A stretch of DNA of 64,000 nt from contig NZ_CABVHJ010000024.1 in NCBI RefSeq assembly GCF_902497745.1, positions 45,306 through 109,305 on the forward strand, written 5' to 3'. This document shows positions 43,886 to 52,284 of the stretch, piece by piece. Both the position numbers and the translations under genes were made by a program. The notes beneath the pieces are model-generated. The model was not told the DNA's origin. It was given only the letters and a program-made list of their open reading frames with translations, and ran no database searches. Origin of the DNA: Pseudomonas fluorescens (GTDB lineage: Bacteria > Pseudomonadota > Gammaproteobacteria > Pseudomonadales > Pseudomonadaceae). Each line of letters opens with the position of its first letter. Position 1 is the first letter of the stretch.

Positions 43886-45301
43886 TCAGAGGCTGCCCGC
43901 CAGTTTGCCGCCCATCATCCGCCGACGATAGGACGTATCCCGATTCGCCAGCCAGAAATACAACGGCGAGGTCACCAGCAAGCCCACCAGCCACGACAGA
44001 TCCGCGCCATTGATGTGCGCCGACACCGGGCCGACGTACAGCGGCGTGTTCATGAACGGGATCTGCACGGCGATGCCGATCGCGTAGGCCAGCAGCGCCT
44101 GCGGGTTGTAGCGCCCGTAGATGCCGCCGTCGACCTGGAAGATCGACTGGATATCGTACTGGCCTTTGTGGATCGCATAGAAGTCGATCAGGTTGATCGC
44201 CGTCCACGGCACCAGCACCACCAGCAACACCAGCACCATGTCGACGAAGTGGCCGATGAAGTCTTTCGAGGCGCCGACGGCGGCAAAGCAGCAGGCCAGC
44301 AAGACGATGATCGAGATCACCGCGCGGCTCTTGGCGGTGGGGATCCAGCGGTAGGCGAAGGTTTGCACCAGAGTAATCAACGACAGCACCGCGCCGTAGA
44401 GGTTGAGGGCGTTGTGGCTGATTACGCTGAGCAGAAACAGCACCAGCATCAGCGGGCCAATCGAGCCGGTGGCGAGTTTGACCGCGTCCATGGTGTCCAT
44501 GCCCACCGGTGTTGCCAGCACGGCAACGGCACCGAAGATGAACGCCAGACTCGAACCCAGCGCCGAACCCAGATAGGTGGTCCAGAAGGTCGAAGAAACC
44601 TTCACGTCGGCCGGCAAGTAACGCGAATAGTCGGACACGTAAGGTGCAAACGCGATCTGCCACAACGCCGCCAGCGACACGGTGGCCAGCCAGCCGGACA
44701 GGTTGAAGCTGCCACGGGTGAGGAAGTCGTCAGTCTGAATGTGAGTGAAGATGTAGCCGAAACCGACGACGATGCCGATCCCCAGCACCCAGGTGCCGAT
44801 GCGATTGAGCACGTGAATGAAGCGGTAGCCGATGATGCCGATGATGCCCGAACCGAACGCACCGATGACGATGCCGACCGGCACGGGAACGCTGTCGACC
44901 ACGCCATGCAATGACTTGCCGGCGAGCACGATGTTGGAGGCGAAAAAGCCGATGTACATGACGCCGGCAATCAACACCACCAGCAATGCACCGAGGGAGC
45001 CGAACTGCGCGCGGCTCTGGATCATTTGCGGGATGCCCATCTGCGGGCCTTGTGCCGAGTGCAGCGCCATCAGCACGCCGCCGACCAGATGGCCGACGAG
45101 AATCGCGACGATGCCCCAGAGCAGATTCAAGTGAAACAACTGCACGCCCAGCGCACCGGTGACGATGGGCAACGGCGCGATGTTGCCGCCGAACCAGAGC
45201 GTGAACAGATCCCTGACCTTTCCGTGGCGATCTTCGGGGGGCACGTATCCTATCGTGTGTTTTTCAATCAGCGGAGCGGAGGATGCTGCAGGGGTAGCCA
45301 T
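43886..45301 (-). CDS. NCS1-family nucleobase:cation symporter (CodB-like)
   Basis: 471-residue membrane transporter with about 12 helices, of the purine-cytosine permease (NCS1) family. Recognisable are VPPEDRHGKVRDLFTLWFGG near the N-terminus and WQIAFAPYVSDYSRYLPADV in the sixth helix region. NCS1 members take up cytosine, purines, hydantoins or allantoin with Na+ or H+. GGAG is six bases before ATG 45301. It is divergent from a LysR gene and near a deacylase/RidA/monooxygenase gene set, so it may import a heterocyclic nitrogen compound. Confidence 0.9.
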   Translation of the reverse strand: MATPAASSAPLIEKHTIGYVPPEDRHGKVRDLFTLWFGGNIAPLPIVTGALGVQLFHLNLLWGIVAILVGHLVGGVLMALHSAQGPQMGIPQMIQSRAQFGSLGALLVVLIAGVMYIGFFASNIVLAGKSLHGVVDSVPVPVGIVIGAFGSGIIGIIGYRFIHVLNRIGTWVLGIGIVVGFGYIFTHIQTDDFLTRGSFNLSGWLATVSLAALWQIAFAPYVSDYSRYLPADVKVSSTFWTTYLGSALGSSLAFIFGAVAVLATPVGMDTMDAVKLATGSIGPLMLVLFLLSVISHNALNLYGAVLSLITLVQTFAYRWIPTAKSRAVISIIVLLACCFAAVGASKDFIGHFVDMVLVLLVVLVPWTAINLIDFYAIHKGQYDIQSIFQVDGGIYGRYNPQALLAYAIGIAVQIPFMNTPLYVGPVSAHINGADLSWLVGLLVTSPLYFWLANRDTSYRRRMMGGKLAGSL

Positions 45302-45536
45302 GACGAACTCCAAGGCAAGGATGAGTACGTGGACGTACTTCGGCAAGCGCCGGCACGGGCGGCGCATTTCTTGTTGAAGTGATCATGTGCAAAGCGTCGG
45401 GATAGATAAATTAGTAAGTTTGTTGCTTCAGACCTTAAAAAAAATATGCTTCGGATGGCGCGGGCGTCCGGTATGTTCAAACCTGATCGTGCGCCAGGGA
45501 AACAGGGCGAACACCCGCGCTCTTTGGGAGACTCAC

Positions 45537-46448
45537 ATGGCCGCCTACAACCTGCGCCAGCTCAAGTACTTCGTCACCACCGCCGACTGCGGCAGCGTTG
45601 CCGAGGCCTCGCGCAAGCTCTACATCGCGCAACCGTCGGTATCGACCGCGATCAAACATCTGGAAGAAAGCTTTGGGGTGCAGTTATTTATCCGCCATCA
45701 CGCCCAAGGGGTTTCGCTGACGCCCAGTGGTTCGCGCTTCTATCGCAAGGCGCTGGAGCTTTTGCGGGTGGCTCACGAGTTCGAGCAGAACGCGCTGGCC
45801 GACAATGATGTGGTCGCGGGGCAGATCGATGTCGGCTGTTTCGAAACCGTCGCGCCGCTCTATCTGCCGCGCCTGATCGCCGGGTTCAAGGCGCGTTGGC
45901 CGGGGGTGGAAATCCGCATTCGCGACGGTGAGCAACAGGAGTTGGTGCAAGCGCTGACCGCCGGTAGCATCGACGTGGCAATGATGTTCGAACACGATCT
46001 GGACAGCACCATCGAAACCGCGCCGCTGATGCCGCCGCAACAGCCTTATGCGTTGTTGCCGGCCAGCCATCGCTTCGCGCAACAGGCGAAAGTTTCGCTG
46101 CATGATCTGGTGCTGGAACCGATGATCCTGCTCGATGTAGTGCCGAGCCGCACCTATTTCGTGAGCATCTTCGAAGAGCGCGGGCTGACGCCGAATATCG
46201 TCTTCAGCTCACCGTCGATCGAAATGGTGCGTGGCATGGTCGGCAACGGTTTCGGCTTTTCGATTCTGGTGACCAAACCGTTCAGCGACTACACCTACGA
46301 CGGTCAGCAAGTCGTCTGTGTGCCGCTGGCGGAAAACGTCACCGGATCGGGATTGTCCGCAGCCTGGTTGCGTCGTGTGCAACTGACCAAACCGGTGCAG
46401 TTGTTTGTCGATCATTGCCGCGAAGAGTTGGCCCGACTGCACCCGTGA
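45537..46448 (+). CDS. LysR-family regulator of the catabolic cluster
   Basis: 303-residue LysR regulator. The helix-turn-helix (about 5-65) reads LRQLKYFVTTADCGSVAEAS then LYIAQPSVSTAIKHLEESFG. The ATG at 45537 has GGGAG six bases upstream; the open frame starts earlier at 45387 without support. It is divergent from the NCS1 permease gene and convergent with the argE-like gene, so it likely controls the whole set. Confidence 0.9.
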   Translation: MAAYNLRQLKYFVTTADCGSVAEASRKLYIAQPSVSTAIKHLEESFGVQLFIRHHAQGVSLTPSGSRFYRKALELLRVAHEFEQNALADNDVVAGQIDVGCFETVAPLYLPRLIAGFKARWPGVEIRIRDGEQQELVQALTAGSIDVAMMFEHDLDSTIETAPLMPPQQPYALLPASHRFAQQAKVSLHDLVLEPMILLDVVPSRTYFVSIFEERGLTPNIVFSSPSIEMVRGMVGNGFGFSILVTKPFSDYTYDGQQVVCVPLAENVTGSGLSAAWLRRVQLTKPVQLFVDHCREELARLHP

Positions 46449-46466
46449 GTGCCGTCGGGCCGATAG

Positions 46467-47615
46467 TCAGAGGCTGATAAACGCCAGCATTCGTTGCAGC
46501 ATGGCATCGCAGGCTTGCAGTTGATCGAGGCTGACAAACTCATCGGGTTTATGGCCCTGGTCCATGCTGCCGGGACCGCAGACCACTGTGGGAATGCCCA
46601 CCGCATCAAACAACCCGCCTTCAGTGCCGAACGCCACGGTGCCGAAATCCTTCGAGCCGCAAAAAGCCGAAATCAACTCGGCTGCCTGACTCTGCGCATC
46701 TGTGGCCAGCCCCGGATACGCCGACAAGGCGCTGAAGCGGATTTCACTCTGCGCACTGACCGCACGCATACGCGGCAGTACTTCGCGCTCGGCGTAGGCT
46801 TTCAGTGCCTCGGCAACCAGCGCCGGATCCTGCGAGGGCAGGGCGCGGATTTCGAAATCGAAGCGGCAATCGGCCGGGACGATGTTCAAGGCCTTGCCGC
46901 CGCTGATCACACCGGTCTGCACCGTGCTGTAAGGCGGATCGAAGCGCGCATCGCGTTGCTCCGGCGCTTTCAGCTGCTGGCCGAGGCGGCCCAGTTCGCC
47001 GATCAGTTCGGCGGCGTATTCAATCGCATTGACTCCAAGCGGCGCATAGGCCGAATGACAAGGGTGGCCGTGCACATCGCAGCGCATTGCCAGTTTGCCC
47101 TTGTGGCCGAGCACCGGTTTCAGCTCAGTCGGCTCGCCGATGATGCACAGCAACGGTTTGATCGGGCGTTGCTGCAAAACCTCAAGCAACGAGCGCACGC
47201 CGAGGCAGCCGACTTCTTCGTCATAGGACAAGGCAATGTGCACCGGCATGCGCAGCGGCATTTTAACCAGCGACGGCACCAGGGCCAGCACGCAGGCGAT
47301 GTAGCCCTTCATGTCCGCCGTGCCACGGCCGTACAGTTTGCCGTCGCGCTCGGTCAATTCGAACGGCGGCAGCGTCCACGGCTGACCGTCGACCGGCACC
47401 ACATCGGTGTGCCCGGACAGCACGATGCCCGGTTGATCCACCGGGCCGATCGTGGCGAACAGGTTGGCTTTGCTGCGCTCATCGTTGTAGATCAGCGCGC
47501 ACGGTACGTCGAAACCTTCGAGGTAATCGCGAACGAATTCGATCAGTTGCAAGTTGGATTCACGGCTGGTGGTATCGAACCCCACCAGCGCCTTAAGCAA
47601 CTCGACGCTATTCAT
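46467..47615 (-). CDS. argE: Acetylornithine deacetylase-like peptidase (M20/ArgE family)
   Basis: 382-residue metal-dependent deacylase of the M20 family. Metal and catalytic residues are seen: H69-D71 in LSGHTDVVP, D101 in GRGTADMKG, and E133-E134 in YDEEVGC, then a later His in GHKPDEF. It resembles ArgE most, but here it overlaps DUF1028 by four bases and belongs to a catabolic set, so N-acyl or N-carbamoyl amino acid hydrolysis is as likely as arginine synthesis (Pseudomonas makes ornithine via ArgJ). Confidence 0.85.
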   Translation of the reverse strand: MNSVELLKALVGFDTTSRESNLQLIEFVRDYLEGFDVPCALIYNDERSKANLFATIGPVDQPGIVLSGHTDVVPVDGQPWTLPPFELTERDGKLYGRGTADMKGYIACVLALVPSLVKMPLRMPVHIALSYDEEVGCLGVRSLLEVLQQRPIKPLLCIIGEPTELKPVLGHKGKLAMRCDVHGHPCHSAYAPLGVNAIEYAAELIGELGRLGQQLKAPEQRDARFDPPYSTVQTGVISGGKALNIVPADCRFDFEIRALPSQDPALVAEALKAYAEREVLPRMRAVSAQSEIRFSALSAYPGLATDAQSQAAELISAFCGSKDFGTVAFGTEGGLFDAVGIPTVVCGPGSMDQGHKPDEFVSLDQLQACDAMLQRMLAFISL

Positions 47616-48289
47616 CGGTCATCACCGGCCACCCCATAACCCGGCGCCTTGGCCGGATCGAGGGCGCGGTCGATGTAGTCCTGAAGCTGCGGCTCGTAAG
47701 CGTCCCAGAGTTTTTGCAACTGGCCGATCGGGTCTTCATCAGCCCAGTCGACGCGCAGGTTGACGATCGGCCAGGTCTGCTCGCCGACCACCACGACAGC
47801 GGCCGAATGCACCGGGCCGGCTTCGCCACCGAGCGCTTGTGCAGCGTGCAGGGCCTTGAGCAAACGATCGGCGAGTTGACCTTCACCCTCCTCAAAGGCG
47901 CTGACCATGGCTTCGATCACCGAACGCCCGGCAAGCATGTTGCCGGCGGCAACGCACTGTTCACCGCTGACGGCGTTGTGCACGCCGAGGGTTTGCGCAC
48001 CGCTGAAATGCGCGGTCTGGCCGAGGTGGTTGATCGCCGTGATCTGGCGGTACTGGCTGTAGCCGTTGCGGGTGAGGACTTTATCCAGCGCATCATCGGG
48101 GGCCAGGCCTTGCTCCATCAGCGCAAGGACTTCCGGGCCGAGGGAGGGCAGGGTGATGTTCTGGCTCGACACCGCGCCAACGCCTGGCAGCAGCCACGGG
48201 CAACGGGCACCCACGGCGATGCTGGAGGAACTGATGGCGACCCCGAACTGGCCGGTTTCGGCGCAGCGGGCTGCGATTGAAAAGGTCAT
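47612..48289 (-). CDS. DUF1028 family protein (Ntn-hydrolase-like)
   Basis: 225-residue DUF1028 protein. The N-terminus MTFSIAARCAETGQFGVAIS is typical, with the conserved GARCPWLLPGVGAVSSQN following. Members are annotated as possible Ntn-type hydrolases and often sit with RidA and amidohydrolase genes. Its stop overlaps the ATG of the argE-like gene by four bases. The 121-base gap to ridA upstream holds a REPIN. Confidence 0.87.
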   Translation of the reverse strand: MTFSIAARCAETGQFGVAISSSSIAVGARCPWLLPGVGAVSSQNITLPSLGPEVLALMEQGLAPDDALDKVLTRNGYSQYRQITAINHLGQTAHFSGAQTLGVHNAVSGEQCVAAGNMLAGRSVIEAMVSAFEEGEGQLADRLLKALHAAQALGGEAGPVHSAAVVVVGEQTWPIVNLRVDWADEDPIGQLQKLWDAYEPQLQDYIDRALDPAKAPGYGVAGDDR

Positions 48290-48322
48290 CTATTGAACTC
48301 CTTGTGTGTCTGGACTGGCCTC

Positions 48323-48387
48323 TTCGCGAGCAGGCTCGCTCCCACAATGAAATGCATTCCAAATGTGGGAGCGAGCTTGCTCGCGAA
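48323..48387. repeat. REPIN inside an operon
   Basis: Inverted REP arms at 48323-48346 and 48364-48387, separated by 17 bases, lie between the DUF1028 and RidA genes, which point the same way. The hairpin could reduce read-through or stabilise upstream mRNA. Confidence 0.88.
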
Positions 48388-48409
48388 GGCCGCGACTCGG
48401 TGTGATGCC

Positions 48410-48826
48410 TTACTCAGGAATCACCGCAATCACATCAATCTCCATCAGCCACTGCGGCTGCCCCAGCGCCGACACCACCAGCCCGGTGGAAATCGGGAAC
48501 ACGCCCTTTAGCCACTTGCCGACTTCGCCATACACCGCCTCGCGGTAACGCGGGTCGATCAGGTAGGTGGTGGTTTTAACGATGTGGCTCATGTCGCTGC
48601 CGGCTTCTTCGAGCAGTTGCTTGACGTTACGCATGGCTTGTTCAGCCTGCGCACGCGGATCACCCAGACCGATCAGATTGCCGTCGAAATCGGTGCCGAC
48701 CTGACCGCGCACATAAACGGTGTTGCCCGCGCGAACGGCCTGGCACAAATCGTTGTCCAGCGTCTGGTTCGGGTAGGTGTCTTTGGTGTTGAACATGCGG
48801 ATGCGAGTGTGGGTTGGCTTGCTCAT
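48410..48826 (-). CDS. RidA family (YjgF/YER057c/UK114) protein
   Basis: 138-residue RidA-family protein, probably cytosolic and trimeric. Family features are AVRAGNTVYVRGQVGTDFDG and DMSHIVKTTTYLIDPRYREA. Canonical RidA hydrolyses reactive enamines and imines; members in catabolic clusters may act on pathway imines. It lies 57 bases downstream of the flavin monooxygenase gene, which would make imine or hydroxylamine-type products. Confidence 0.88.
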   Translation of the reverse strand: MSKPTHTRIRMFNTKDTYPNQTLDNDLCQAVRAGNTVYVRGQVGTDFDGNLIGLGDPRAQAEQAMRNVKQLLEEAGSDMSHIVKTTTYLIDPRYREAVYGEVGKWLKGVFPISTGLVVSALGQPQWLMEIDVIAVIPE

Positions 48827-48883
48827 GTGCAGCTCCTGAAAGAGGGGTTGCCCGGCGCAATCGGCGCCGGAGCGAAAAGGACA

Positions 48884-50203
48884 TCAAGCGTCGACAGTGT
48901 CAGCGGCCTTGTTGTGGGCGTTCGAATGCAGGGCGGCTTCACGCTGCTCGGCATCGCGGTAGTCCAGATATTTGCGCTGGGTGGCGATGTGATCGGCAAC
49001 ATGCTTGGCGTCGTGCCACACACCCCAGATAAACGACGAACCGCGACGCGACTGCCACGGCAAACCAAGGAAATACACGCCCGGCTCACTCGACACGCCG
49101 CGTTGGTGCACAGGCTTGCCCTTGTCATCGAACGCCGCGACCTGCAGCCACGAATAATCCACGGCAAACCCGGTGGCCCAGATGATCGAGGTCACGCCAG
49201 CCTTGGCCAGATCCAGATCGGCCAGCGGATTTTTCACGCACTCGGGATCCGGATAGGTTTCGCGTGCCTCCGGTTCTTCCGGCAGATCCAGCCCGTTGCG
49301 CTCGATGTAGGCATCGGCGGCGTCCAGCAGCGCCAGGTAGTTTTCGTCGCCGCGAGTGAGATTGCCGACGAGGTCCTGCTTAAAGGTCACCACGCCGTTA
49401 TTGAACGACTCGGTAACGCCGACCAGGGTCATGCCGCGATGGGCCAGACCACGGAAATCAATGGTGCGACCGCCATGGGCGCCGCTGACCGCGATGGTCA
49501 CGTGCTCGCGTCCCGGCTTCATCGCCGCTTGATCCCACTCGCCGAGCACACCCAGCCACCAGCAGAAATCACGGTTGCGATAGGCGCGAGGCGGGCGATC
49601 ATGGGCGCCAACGGAGAGGTAAACCTGCTTGCCGGAGCGTTGCAGCTCATCGGCGATCTGCACGCCGGAAGAGCCGGCACCGACCACCAGCACGGCGCCC
49701 GCCGGCAATTGCTGCGGGTTGCGATAGTCAGCGGAATGGATCTGCAACAGACGTTCGTCTTGCGGGGCAATCGCCGGGATCACCGGTTTCTGAAACGGTC
49801 CGGTAGCGGCGACCACACGGTTGGCTTCGATCACACCTTCGGAGGTCTCGATCGTGAAACCCGGGCGTCCGACATTGCGCACCACGCTTTTCACTTCCAC
49901 ACCGGTGCGGATCGGCGCATTGAATTTCTTCGCGTAGGCTTCGAAATAGTCGGCCACGCGCTCTTTCGGGGCGAAACCGTCAGGGTCGACGTCATCGAAT
50001 TCCAGGCCGGGAAAGCGGTCGTGCCACGCCGGGCCGTTGGCAACCAGCGAGTCCCAACGCCCGGTGCGCCAGCGTTCGGCAATGCGATTGCGCTCCAGCA
50101 CCAGGTGCGGCACGCCGAGTTTGCTCAGGTGCTCGCTCATCGCCACGCCCGCTTGGCCGGCACCCACGATCAGCGTGTCTGTTTTTATTATTTCAGGGGT
50201 CAT
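48884..50203 (-). CDS. Flavin-containing monooxygenase
   Basis: 439-residue FAD/NADPH monooxygenase. The FAD fold TLIVGAGQAGVAMSEHL is at about 9-25, the second fold VLVVGAGSSGVQIADEL at about 167-183, and an FMO-like IHSADYRNP sits before the second fold. It shares features with YUCCA-type and N-hydroxylating monooxygenases. It leads the minus-strand set with ridA, DUF1028 and the deacylase. Substrate is probably an imported nitrogenous compound; this is inference. Confidence 0.87.
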   Translation of the reverse strand: MTPEIIKTDTLIVGAGQAGVAMSEHLSKLGVPHLVLERNRIAERWRTGRWDSLVANGPAWHDRFPGLEFDDVDPDGFAPKERVADYFEAYAKKFNAPIRTGVEVKSVVRNVGRPGFTIETSEGVIEANRVVAATGPFQKPVIPAIAPQDERLLQIHSADYRNPQQLPAGAVLVVGAGSSGVQIADELQRSGKQVYLSVGAHDRPPRAYRNRDFCWWLGVLGEWDQAAMKPGREHVTIAVSGAHGGRTIDFRGLAHRGMTLVGVTESFNNGVVTFKQDLVGNLTRGDENYLALLDAADAYIERNGLDLPEEPEARETYPDPECVKNPLADLDLAKAGVTSIIWATGFAVDYSWLQVAAFDDKGKPVHQRGVSSEPGVYFLGLPWQSRRGSSFIWGVWHDAKHVADHIATQRKYLDYRDAEQREAALHSNAHNKAADTVDA

Positions 50204-50409
50204 CTTTACATCCTTCCTAGCAAGGCAGTGGGATTCGGGCCGCTGTTGGCTTGTCCGTTTGGCTTGAGGTCAGACTAGGGAGAGGGGGGGTATCGGTAAA
50301 ATATTATTAAGCTGGGATGTGAAGATAAAATTCTGATGCAGAAAGCCGAAAGCCTTTAAAAATGCGGGCTGCAGCTCGGTAGGCGGGAAGGTCGGGGTGA
50401 ACCTGACTC

Positions 50410-50676
50410 TTAAATTTCACGTTTGCGTTGTGGCGCCAGCCCATGACCGGTGAGGAGTTTTTTCGCCGTCTCGGGCTCATCCGGCAATTGGCCGCTGAGA
50501 TCCCAGATCTCGAGCATTTTGGCGTACTCGAAAGCGTGGCGCGGGTCGCGCTCTATCCAGCGCTGGAAATCCTCGCGTTCAGCCGGCGGACAATCGTCAT
50601 CGTGCAGACGCATGCACCAATCGGCGGCTTGCAGAGAGATGTCTTCGTCCATTTCGTTGCGGTCGGAAGGGGTCAT
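50410..50676 (-). CDS. Stand-alone FecR N-terminal (DUF4880) domain protein
   Basis: 88-residue protein matching only the N-terminal cytoplasmic domain of FecR-type anti-sigma factors (SLQAADWCMRLHDDDCPPAE then FQRWIERDPRHAFEYAKMLE). There is no transmembrane helix or periplasmic signalling domain, and no ECF sigma factor gene adjacent. It may be a remnant of a larger gene or a free sigma-factor-binding protein. Confidence 0.75.
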   Translation of the reverse strand: MTPSDRNEMDEDISLQAADWCMRLHDDDCPPAEREDFQRWIERDPRHAFEYAKMLEIWDLSGQLPDEPETAKKLLTGHGLAPQRKREI

Positions 50677-50690
50677 TGAACGAGGGTAAC

Positions 50691-50727
50691 AAAAAAGTCC
50701 GTCAAGCCGATGCCGACGGACTTTTTT
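50691..50727. terminator. Rho-independent terminator (bidirectional)
   Basis: 13-base stem AAAAAAGTCCGTC / GACGGACTTTTTT with an 11-base loop, just after the alpha/beta hydrolase stop (minus strand) and before the FecR-like gene start. Confidence 0.9.
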
Positions 50728-50739
50728 AATGCCGAATTT

Positions 50740-51558
50740 TCAGCGTTTGAGAAACGCTAGCAAATCCTCATTCAATGCCTGTGCATGCGTCACCGCAAAG
50801 CCATGGGGCGCCCCGGCGTAAACTTTCAACTCGGCGCCTTTGATTTGTGCAGCAGCCTGTTTGCCGGTGGTTTCGAACGGCACAATCTGGTCGCCGTCGC
50901 CATGGATCACCAACGTCGGCACGTCGATTTTCGCCATGTCCGGACGGAAGTCGGTTTCCGAGAATGCGGTCACGCAATCCACGGTGCCTTTGAGCGAAGC
51001 CAGCAGGGCGATATTCAGCGTTTGCGTGAGCACGCCGTCGGAGACTTTCTGGCCCTGATTGGTGCCGTAGAACGGCGCGGCGAAATCGGCGATGAACTGC
51101 GCACGATCTTGCAGCAAGCCAGCCTTGATGCCATCGAATACTGAGGTGTCGACGCCCTGTGGGAAGTCGGCTTTCTTGCCGAACAGCGGCGTCACCGCAC
51201 CCAATAGCACCAGACCTGCAACCCGCTCGCTGCCATGCCGGGCGATGTAGCGGCTGACGTCGCCACCGCCCATCGAGAAGCCCACAAGTGTCACGTCGCG
51301 CAAGTCCAGATGGTTGATCAGTTGCGCGATGTCATCGGCGAAGGTGTCGTAGTCGTAACCGGTCCACGGCTGATCGGAACGGCCGAAACCACGGCGGTCG
51401 AAGGCGATGGTGCGGTAACCACGGCTGCTCAGGTATTCCATCTGGTATTCCCACATGTCGGCATCCAGTGGCCAGCCATGGCTGAACAGCACGGGTTTAC
51501 CGCTGCCCCAGTCTTTGTAATAGATCTCGGTGCCGTCTTGCGTGGTGAAAGTGCTCAT
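50740..51558 (-). CDS. Alpha/beta hydrolase (chloroperoxidase/arylesterase type)
   Basis: 272-residue alpha/beta hydrolase. The nucleophile S95 is in VGFSMGGG; the acid is probably the Asp in HGDGDQIVP and the His is in PHGFAVTH. The cap-less layout and IYYKDWGSGKPVLFSHGWPL near the N-terminus fit the non-haem chloroperoxidase/esterase group. AGGAG lies five bases before the ATG at 51558. It is divergent from an HxlR gene that may repress it. Substrate unknown. Confidence 0.88.
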   Translation of the reverse strand: MSTFTTQDGTEIYYKDWGSGKPVLFSHGWPLDADMWEYQMEYLSSRGYRTIAFDRRGFGRSDQPWTGYDYDTFADDIAQLINHLDLRDVTLVGFSMGGGDVSRYIARHGSERVAGLVLLGAVTPLFGKKADFPQGVDTSVFDGIKAGLLQDRAQFIADFAAPFYGTNQGQKVSDGVLTQTLNIALLASLKGTVDCVTAFSETDFRPDMAKIDVPTLVIHGDGDQIVPFETTGKQAAAQIKGAELKVYAGAPHGFAVTHAQALNEDLLAFLKR

Positions 51559-51678
51559 GGAAACTCCTGCTTCAGGGTTCGCTGCCGAAATGGCGGCATT
51601 CACTATCAGCGCAAAGCGATCCGGCTACTTGTATGCAGGTGCTGGTTTTGCGCAGTTCAGCCGTCGAACGGCGATAGA

Positions 51679-51693
51679 GTTGTATGATGCAAC
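51679..51693. promoter_or_regulatory. Candidate HxlR operator
   Basis: Imperfect inverted repeat GTTGTA-TGA-TGCAAC (one mismatch) in the divergent region between the hydrolase gene and the HxlR gene. It includes TATGAT, as does the candidate site at 42620-42632. Confidence 0.35.
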
Positions 51694-51737
51694 CCTGAAC
51701 CGCGCAGCCGCCCACTGATTCGAGGGAGCACATTTAC

Positions 51738-52187
51738 GTGAAACGCAAAAGTTTGCAGGGCAATGCCTGCCCGGTCGCCCGCACGCTGGACCTGATCGGT
51801 GACTGGTGGTCGCTGCTGATCATTCGTGATGCGCTGGATGGCATCCGGCGTTTCAATGATTTCCAGAAGAGTCTGGATATCGCGAAAAACATGCTCAGCG
51901 CACGCCTCAAGGGGCTGGTGGAGCAGGGGATTCTGCAAGCGCTGCCAGCCGCTGACGGCGGGGCCTATAAGGAATACGTGCTGACAGAACGTGGCAAAGC
52001 CTTGCAGACCGTGATCGTCGCGCTGTCGCAGTGGGGCGGTGAATTCATGTACGCGCCGGGTGAGCCGGGGTCGGTGATGGTTGATGCAAAGGATCGTCAG
52101 CCGATTCGCAAGCTGGAATTGATCTCGGCCGATGGTCGCGCGCTGGCACCGGAGGACGTCGCGACGCGACTGGGTGTTGAACACTGA
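51738..52187 (+). CDS. HxlR-family regulator
   Basis: 149-residue winged-helix regulator with ACPVARTLDLIGDWWSLLII then RFNDFQKSLDIAKNMLSARL, typical of HxlR. The start is GTG 51738 with GAGGGAG nine bases upstream. It is divergent from the alpha/beta hydrolase gene, its likely target. The stop is 11 bases before the promoter at 52198. Confidence 0.87.
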   Translation: MKRKSLQGNACPVARTLDLIGDWWSLLIIRDALDGIRRFNDFQKSLDIAKNMLSARLKGLVEQGILQALPAADGGAYKEYVLTERGKALQTVIVALSQWGGEFMYAPGEPGSVMVDAKDRQPIRKLELISADGRALAPEDVATRLGVEH

Positions 52188-52197
52188 TGAACAAAGG

Positions 52198-52250
52198 TTT
52201 GACGCCAAAATGATGGCCAACTAATATCGCGCCACTATTTTGATGTCATT
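52198..52250 (+). promoter_or_regulatory. Promoter copy A (lipoprotein operon)
   Basis: The sigma-70 promoter TTGACG (52199-52204), a 17-base spacer, then TAATAT (52222-52227) drives the lipoprotein genes. The 53-base block is identical at 50 positions to the one at 53374-53426 before cdiB. It is bracketed by inverted repeats TGACGCCAAAAT and ATTTTGATGTCA, likely regulator-binding sites. Confidence 0.8.
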
Positions 52251-52284
52251 CCTGGCGCCCGTCCTTAATCGAGAAAATTCGTCC

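Noticed and set aside
46467..47615. Arginine biosynthesis role for the ArgE-like gene
   Set aside because: It overlaps DUF1028 and lies with RidA and a monooxygenase; pseudomonads use ArgJ for ornithine, so a catabolic role is preferred though not proven.
48584..50278. 564-residue open frame on the plus strand
   Set aside because: It is antisense to ridA and the flavin monooxygenase gene, both well supported by motifs.
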